Shown here piece after piece: positions 5,871 to 8,930 of a stretch of 8,930 nucleotides of DNA; positions within the stretch are counted from its first letter, which is position 1; each line of letters opens with the position of its first letter. Source of the DNA: an uncultured Polyangiaceae bacterium (GTDB taxonomy: Bacteria; Myxococcota_A; Polyangia; Polyangiales; Houyiibacteriaceae); contig CAMYJN010000064.1 in NCBI GenBank assembly GCA_947258625.1, forward strand, positions 1-8,930, read 5' to 3'. Position numbers and translations under genes: made by a program. Under the pieces are notes generated by a model. That model was given only the letters and a program-made list of their open reading frames with translations. It was not told the DNA's origin and searched no databases.

Positions 5871-6720
5871 CTGGAGTAGACAAGACCCAGTGGAAATCCG
5901 ATCACGTGGTTACCTCAGCAAGAACGCGACTAAACAGTCAGCTCACCAACAAGATGATGGCTTGCACGCTAATCTGCAAAGAATGGGCGACGGGTGAGCC
6001 AAGTTCTCCTAGCCCATGGGGACCATTCGGGGATCCGAATTGCGCGCTACATATCAGCTTGTTGTGTCGACTTGCGGCGCGCTCTAGACCGCGTTTGGAT
6101 CGCCTATCTGCATCTCCACTGCGTCTTCCTGCATCTCATAACTCCCTTTCTTCTTTGCAACGGCCTCGTTCCCGCTCTGGTCGCCGTAGAAGTCGAATCA
6201 CACGAGCGTCGCGTTGTGCGGCGCGACTGGCGACGAAATGACGCCATGTGCCGGGGTGGGGACTCTTCTTAATTGCCCTCAGTTGGGCTGCGAGATTCCG
6301 CTTGAGAGGCTGAGCTTCAATCGTCTGCAGGGAGCGCTGGTTCTTGCAACACTCGTCTTCGGCGCGAGCTGAAACGCGTGGGGCGGGAACGAGGCTCCCC
6401 TTGAGTTGTCGACGGTCGCGAAACGAGAGAGTCTCGGCAGCCGTTCCAAGCGCATGCGTTGACAACGTCGAAAAGCGTTCGGTGCCCTGAGGGTGCCGTG
6501 ACGATCTGAGATGATGCGACATCGCGTGACAAACCGTGAGCACGGCAATGCGTGCAAGTCCCAGTGATATTTGAGGTTGGCTGATGATTCCGGTCTATTG
6601 TGGTGGCAAGCAAAAGCCTGGGTCTTTCACCTCATCACGCGAAGGTCGTCGGCGTGCTTGCAGCGCAAGAGGTGGACAGGGACCGGGCGAGCTGCGGTGC
6701 AAGCTGGGCCGGTGCTCGCG
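5871..6720. other. Gene-poor spacer
   Basis: About 850 bp follow the phosphohexomutase gene without a recognisable gene, complete tRNA or insertion sequence. Open frames on both strands here (for example 5994-6272 plus, 6136-6543 minus) have no family likeness and no good ribosome site. No clear terminator hairpin follows the stop at 5870. AT-richer words such as tcttcttaatt near 6265 could be promoter-like, but no -35/-10 pair is convincing. Confidence 0.5.
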
Positions 6721-6871
6721 AGTGGCACGGCGTGTGCCAAAAGCGTTATTCGACGGCCTTCCGTGGCCCCCGTTGACTACTCTCCACCGCGAAACGATTG
6801 AGAAAACCTTGTGCGGGAGCCTGTTGCCTTGGATTAAAAGTCCGCTGCTCTACCAACTGAGCTAACAGCCC
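6721..6871 (-). repeat. tRNA-Lys-half repeat, copy B
   Basis: This is the partner of 997-1147, in the same orientation, 151 bp, ungapped, 83% identical by hand count. It also ends exactly at nucleotide 1 of the tRNA half (6871); beyond that the flanks differ. The conserved 20-base core lies at 6787-6806. The distal hairpin is GGCAC-GGCGT-GTGCC (6724-6738). The A-to-B changes inside the hairpin keep five of six pairs and turn the sixth into a G-T wobble. Confidence 0.85.
6829..6871 (-). tRNA. Truncated tRNA-Lys(TTT), 5' half only (copy B)
   Basis: The minus strand from 6871 has the same 41 nt as copy A: GGGCTGT acceptor strand, D arm, and anticodon loop CTTTTAA. After TCC the sequence changes to AA in place of GC, so only three of the five anticodon-stem pairs remain. 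No variable loop, T arm or 3' acceptor strand follows. The conceptual peptide LAQLVEQRTFNP in one frame is the usual tell-tale of a translated tRNA-Lys 5' half. It cannot act as a tRNA. Confidence 0.8.
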
Positions 6872-7282
6872 GACGAAAGGCCCGGAGCTGTTTAACATGC
6901 GGATCCGTCGGGTCAAGCCAGCTTCACATCGCCCCCGATCACCCATCGTCAGAGCGATCTACACGCGGCCCGATGCGGCTGTAGGGGACGTTCGGTTCTT
7001 AGACTATTTCGTTCCACAACTGCTGTCGCCTGACGCCACTGGGCAGCTGTCGGGTGAGCTCAGCCATGACGTCTGGAAGCACCCTTAGGTGCCGGTGAGG
7101 GCGAGGCGATCGTGATCGATCGTTTCACACCGCGCATGCAACGCGCCTCTGTGCTTCTTCCCGGCTGAAGCGAGGCAGTGGTGGATCGGACTTGGTGAAC
7201 CCGCTGCGTCGAAAACCTGCGATACGCAGAACCTGCGCGTCACAATTAATGAAGAAGCGAGTAACGACGAGCACTTAGCGGC
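6872..7282. other. Spacer between repeat B and the sigma-54 promoter
   Basis: About 410 bp without a supported gene. A 63-codon frame at 6897-7088 (+) has GGAG nine bases before its ATG but no family likeness. The segment from about 7200 on carries the palindromic and direct-repeat sites described separately and probably forms the control region of the lipoprotein gene. Confidence 0.4.
7215..7237. promoter_or_regulatory. Candidate enhancer-binding-protein site upstream of the sigma-54 promoter
   Basis: CTGCG-ATA-CGCAG (7217-7229) is a perfect 13-bp inverted repeat. It overlaps two direct ACCTGCG repeats (7215-7221 and 7231-7237). Its centre lies about 85 bp before the predicted transcription start, the usual distance for activator sites of sigma-54 promoters. 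The assignment is by position and symmetry only; the activator is unknown. Confidence 0.35.
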
Positions 7283-7299
7283 TGGCACGCGGTTTGCAA
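7283..7299 (+). promoter_or_regulatory. Sigma-54 (RpoN) -24/-12 promoter
   Basis: TGGCACGCGGTTTGCAA matches the sigma-54 consensus TGGCACG-N4-TTGCW at every fixed base, with GG (7284-7285) and GC (7296-7297) in the required 12-base register. Transcription should start near 7308-7309, giving a leader of about 43 nt before the lipoprotein ATG at 7352. Such promoters need RpoN and an ATP-driven enhancer-binding protein, so the downstream gene should be tightly switched. Confidence 0.85.
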
Positions 7300-7351
7300 T
7301 AATTTCAGGTAGCGATGCCCAGTGGGCGAGCGATTAGAAAAGGGGTGTGTC

Positions 7352-8473
7352 ATGTTCAAAATTACAAGACTTCGCATTCCCGAGCTTCTGGTTTTTGCGC
7401 TCGGGTTGTCCCTCGTGGTGGCGTGCGGAGGGGATAGCCCAGAAGAGGGCGATGGTACGCCCACGAGCGTGCTCGGACAAGAGCTCGTTGGCATTTCCCA
7501 GCTAGCCGATAAACTGGTCACCGAGAACGCCCAAGCGTTCGAAGGGCTCCAGTTCGCAGCCGCCGCTCTTCAGAGCGCGTTTGCGCCCGCTGTGTTCGCT
7601 GAAGTGGCGCAGAAGCAAGAGTCCTGCATCCCGGCGGACCTTCAGAACACGACGCTCGCATACGATCCGCCGTCGGGGACCTACACATCGAGTGAGATCC
7701 CAGGGGCGCCCGCAGGCGGCGTGAGCATTCTCCTTTACGAGATCGACCAAGGGACTCCGACCACAACACAGATCGGCAGGCTAAACGTCACGTGCTCGGG
7801 CCTCCTCTCAAATCCCAACCTGCTCGCGACCTTGAGGACTGCTGACGACGTGGACGTCTTGGAGATCAACGCGATGGTCAGTAGTCTCTCGCTCGACTCG
7901 TATTCCATGACCGTCTCTGGATTCCTCGCGGACTCCACGGGCGAAGGCAAGGTGAGGTTTGGTGACTTCGGCAGCAGCGGGGGAAGCATGTCCAGCTTCC
8001 AATCGCTTTTCGGCGTAGATTTCACAATCGGCGAAGACACGCATGCTGTCCTCACCCGAAATCAGTACGTGGATGGCAGCGAGCAATCGGTGTTCCTCAA
8101 CGTATTCAGGGAGATGCCGCCGGATTTCTTGAGGGTGTTCGACTTCACCGCCAATCTGACGGGAACTGGCCCAGTCATGCAGGGGCCCGCGTTTTTCGAG
8201 TACTGGGCAGATCCAGTCAACTTGACCGGTTACTCCTACAGCACGGTCGCCTGCTTCGAGGGTGCATTCGACGACATGAATGTCATGGTCGCATCCGAAT
8301 GCTTCCCGACCCCCGACATTGAGGACCTTGCCCTCGTGACGCTTCCGCCAAGCGAGCTCCAGGCGATCGAGGACGCCTACCAGGGCTTGCAGGGGATGTA
8401 CGCTGCAGTCGAAGGAATCTCGACGGCTGCTGCGGCCATCGGCCAGGCAGCCCTAGCGGAGATGAGTCTGTAA
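7352..8473 (+). CDS. Lipoprotein of unknown function under sigma-54 control
   Basis: The 373-aa protein starts at ATG 7352, with AAGGGG at 7340-7345 six bases before it; the GTG at 7322 lies in the leader and is less likely. Residues 1-25 form a lipoprotein signal: basic start (KITRLR), hydrophobic core LLVFALGLSL, lipobox VVAC with Cys25 lipidated. Gly at +2 argues for outer-membrane sorting. Residues 30-60 are a linker and a start helix. Roughly 90-290 look beta-rich, with four cysteines (92, 148, 301, 317) that could form two disulfides. The stretch CIPADLQNTTLAYDPPSGTY, then GAPAGGVSILLYEID, resembles uncharacterised lipoproteins I recall from Gemmatimonadota and similar phyla. The C-terminus (about 335-373) is an alanine-rich amphipathic helix. 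No enzymatic motif is visible. A single-gene unit is likely, since the next gene is convergent. Confidence 0.85.
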   Translation: MFKITRLRIPELLVFALGLSLVVACGGDSPEEGDGTPTSVLGQELVGISQLADKLVTENAQAFEGLQFAAAALQSAFAPAVFAEVAQKQESCIPADLQNTTLAYDPPSGTYTSSEIPGAPAGGVSILLYEIDQGTPTTTQIGRLNVTCSGLLSNPNLLATLRTADDVDVLEINAMVSSLSLDSYSMTVSGFLADSTGEGKVRFGDFGSSGGSMSSFQSLFGVDFTIGEDTHAVLTRNQYVDGSEQSVFLNVFREMPPDFLRVFDFTANLTGTGPVMQGPAFFEYWADPVNLTGYSYSTVACFEGAFDDMNVMVASECFPTPDIEDLALVTLPPSELQAIEDAYQGLQGMYAAVEGISTAAAAIGQAALAEMSL

Positions 8474-8551
8474 GGCTTCGTCGCGCTGGAGGCAGCCGCC
8501 TGTATCTCTACACCCTCTCGTTGCCCACAAGACGGCTCGGCCCGGCAACAG

Positions 8552-8930
8552 CTAGGAGTCCGGAGCAGTTCTCCGTTCATAGGTCATTTTGAATCGCAGC
8601 GGCGCTGGCAGGCGCTCGGCCGTGATGACCGTATGAATCGTCAGGCGCTTGTTGCGTTTGCCGAGGACGAACCGGTTGCGTGAGACGCTGCGCTCTCCTT
8701 CGAAGCGCTGATACAGCGCGCCCGCGTCGTCGACCCCGTGGCGGACTTGGAAGACGTCGCCATCGGTGGGGTGGCGCCAGGTGATGGGTCGGCCGTCCGC
8801 GGGCGCGGACACCTCGGGTTGGCCGGGTCGTTCGATGCGGATCTGCCCGTTCTCGATGAACACGCTGACCGCCTTCGAAGGCAGGTTGGGCGCGCGCAGG
8901 CGCCGACGTGCGATGCCTCGGATGAAGAAA
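8552..8930 (-). CDS. Unrecognised conserved-looking protein, C-terminal part (cut by window edge)
   Basis: The frame is open from the window edge to TGA/TAG-type stop at 8552, about 125 residues, so the N-terminus lies outside. It begins FFIRGIARRRLRAPNLPSKA then VSVFIENGQIRIERP and continues with ADGRPITWRHPTDGD, FQVRHGVDDAGALYQRFEGE, RLTIHTVITAERLPAPLRFK and MTYERR. Alternating beta strands with an 'LT...V.......LP.PL....TY.R' ending recall small lipocalin-like or secreted beta-barrel proteins seen in Acidobacteria and deltaproteobacteria; I cannot name the family. A GTG at 8861-8863 would allow a shorter protein, but coding-like sequence continues upstream of it. It is convergent with the lipoprotein gene across a 78-bp gap, which holds only weak inverted repeats (GTTGCC 8520-8525 with GGCAAC 8544-8549). 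Confidence 0.7.
   Translation of the reverse strand, partial: FFIRGIARRRLRAPNLPSKAVSVFIENGQIRIERPGQPEVSAPADGRPITWRHPTDGDVFQVRHGVDDAGALYQRFEGERSVSRNRFVLGKRNKRLTIHTVITAERLPAPLRFKMTYERRTAPDS

Noticed and set aside
6746..6946. 66-codon minus-strand frame containing LAQLVEQRTFNP
   Set aside because: This peptide is the well-known false translation of a tRNA 5' half.
6897..7088. 63-codon plus-strand frame with GGAG nine bases before the ATG
   Set aside because: Composition is compatible with coding, but there is no family likeness and such frames are common by chance at this GC; kept only as a note.
1..8930. CRISPR array, rRNA, insertion sequence or replication origin
   Set aside because: No regularly spaced repeats, no rRNA-like sequence, no transposase or terminal inverted repeats, and no DnaA-box clusters were seen.

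Overview
The window is GC-rich bacterial DNA (by eye about 60% GC). High-GC codon use, two substantial lipoprotein signals, a textbook sigma-54 promoter and long gene-poor spacers suggest a large-genome Gram-negative such as a myxobacterium or other former deltaproteobacterium. That is an inference; nothing in the window fixes the taxon. Only about 54% of the window is intact coding sequence, and much of the rest is recognisable gene debris.

Layout. (1) 24-725 (+) is a broken quinone-oxidoreductase-type MDR gene. It abuts, near 721, the truncated 5' part of a nucleotidyltransferase gene on the opposite strand. (2) 726-1817 has no intact gene. It holds a 151-bp repeat (copy A) that starts exactly at the 5' end of a tRNA-Lys(TTT) 5' half, a strong hairpin, and minus-strand protein debris. 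(3) 1818-3530 (+) is an intact NAD-type malic enzyme with a hairpin straight after its stop. (4) 3549-4069 (-) is a GH92-type secreted alpha-mannosidase gene that has lost about 600 central codons, preceded by a possible tail of an upstream gene. (5) 4227-5870 (+) is a full-length phosphohexomutase-family protein in which every catalytic loop is altered. (6) 5871-7282 is mostly empty and holds repeat copy B with the second tRNA-Lys half. (7) 7283-8473 (+) is a consensus -24/-12 promoter driving a 373-aa lipoprotein of unknown function. (8) 8552-8930 (-) is the C-terminal part of an unrecognised conserved-looking protein, cut by the window edge.

The intact genes do not form one pathway. Malic enzyme links malate to pyruvate. 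The phosphohexomutase relative is probably not a mutase. The lipoprotein looks like a separately controlled envelope gene. The two most unusual signals are the paired tRNA-Lys-half repeats, which look like scars of a tRNA-associated element or a SINE-like dispersed repeat, and the otherwise well-kept phosphohexomutase pseudoenzyme.
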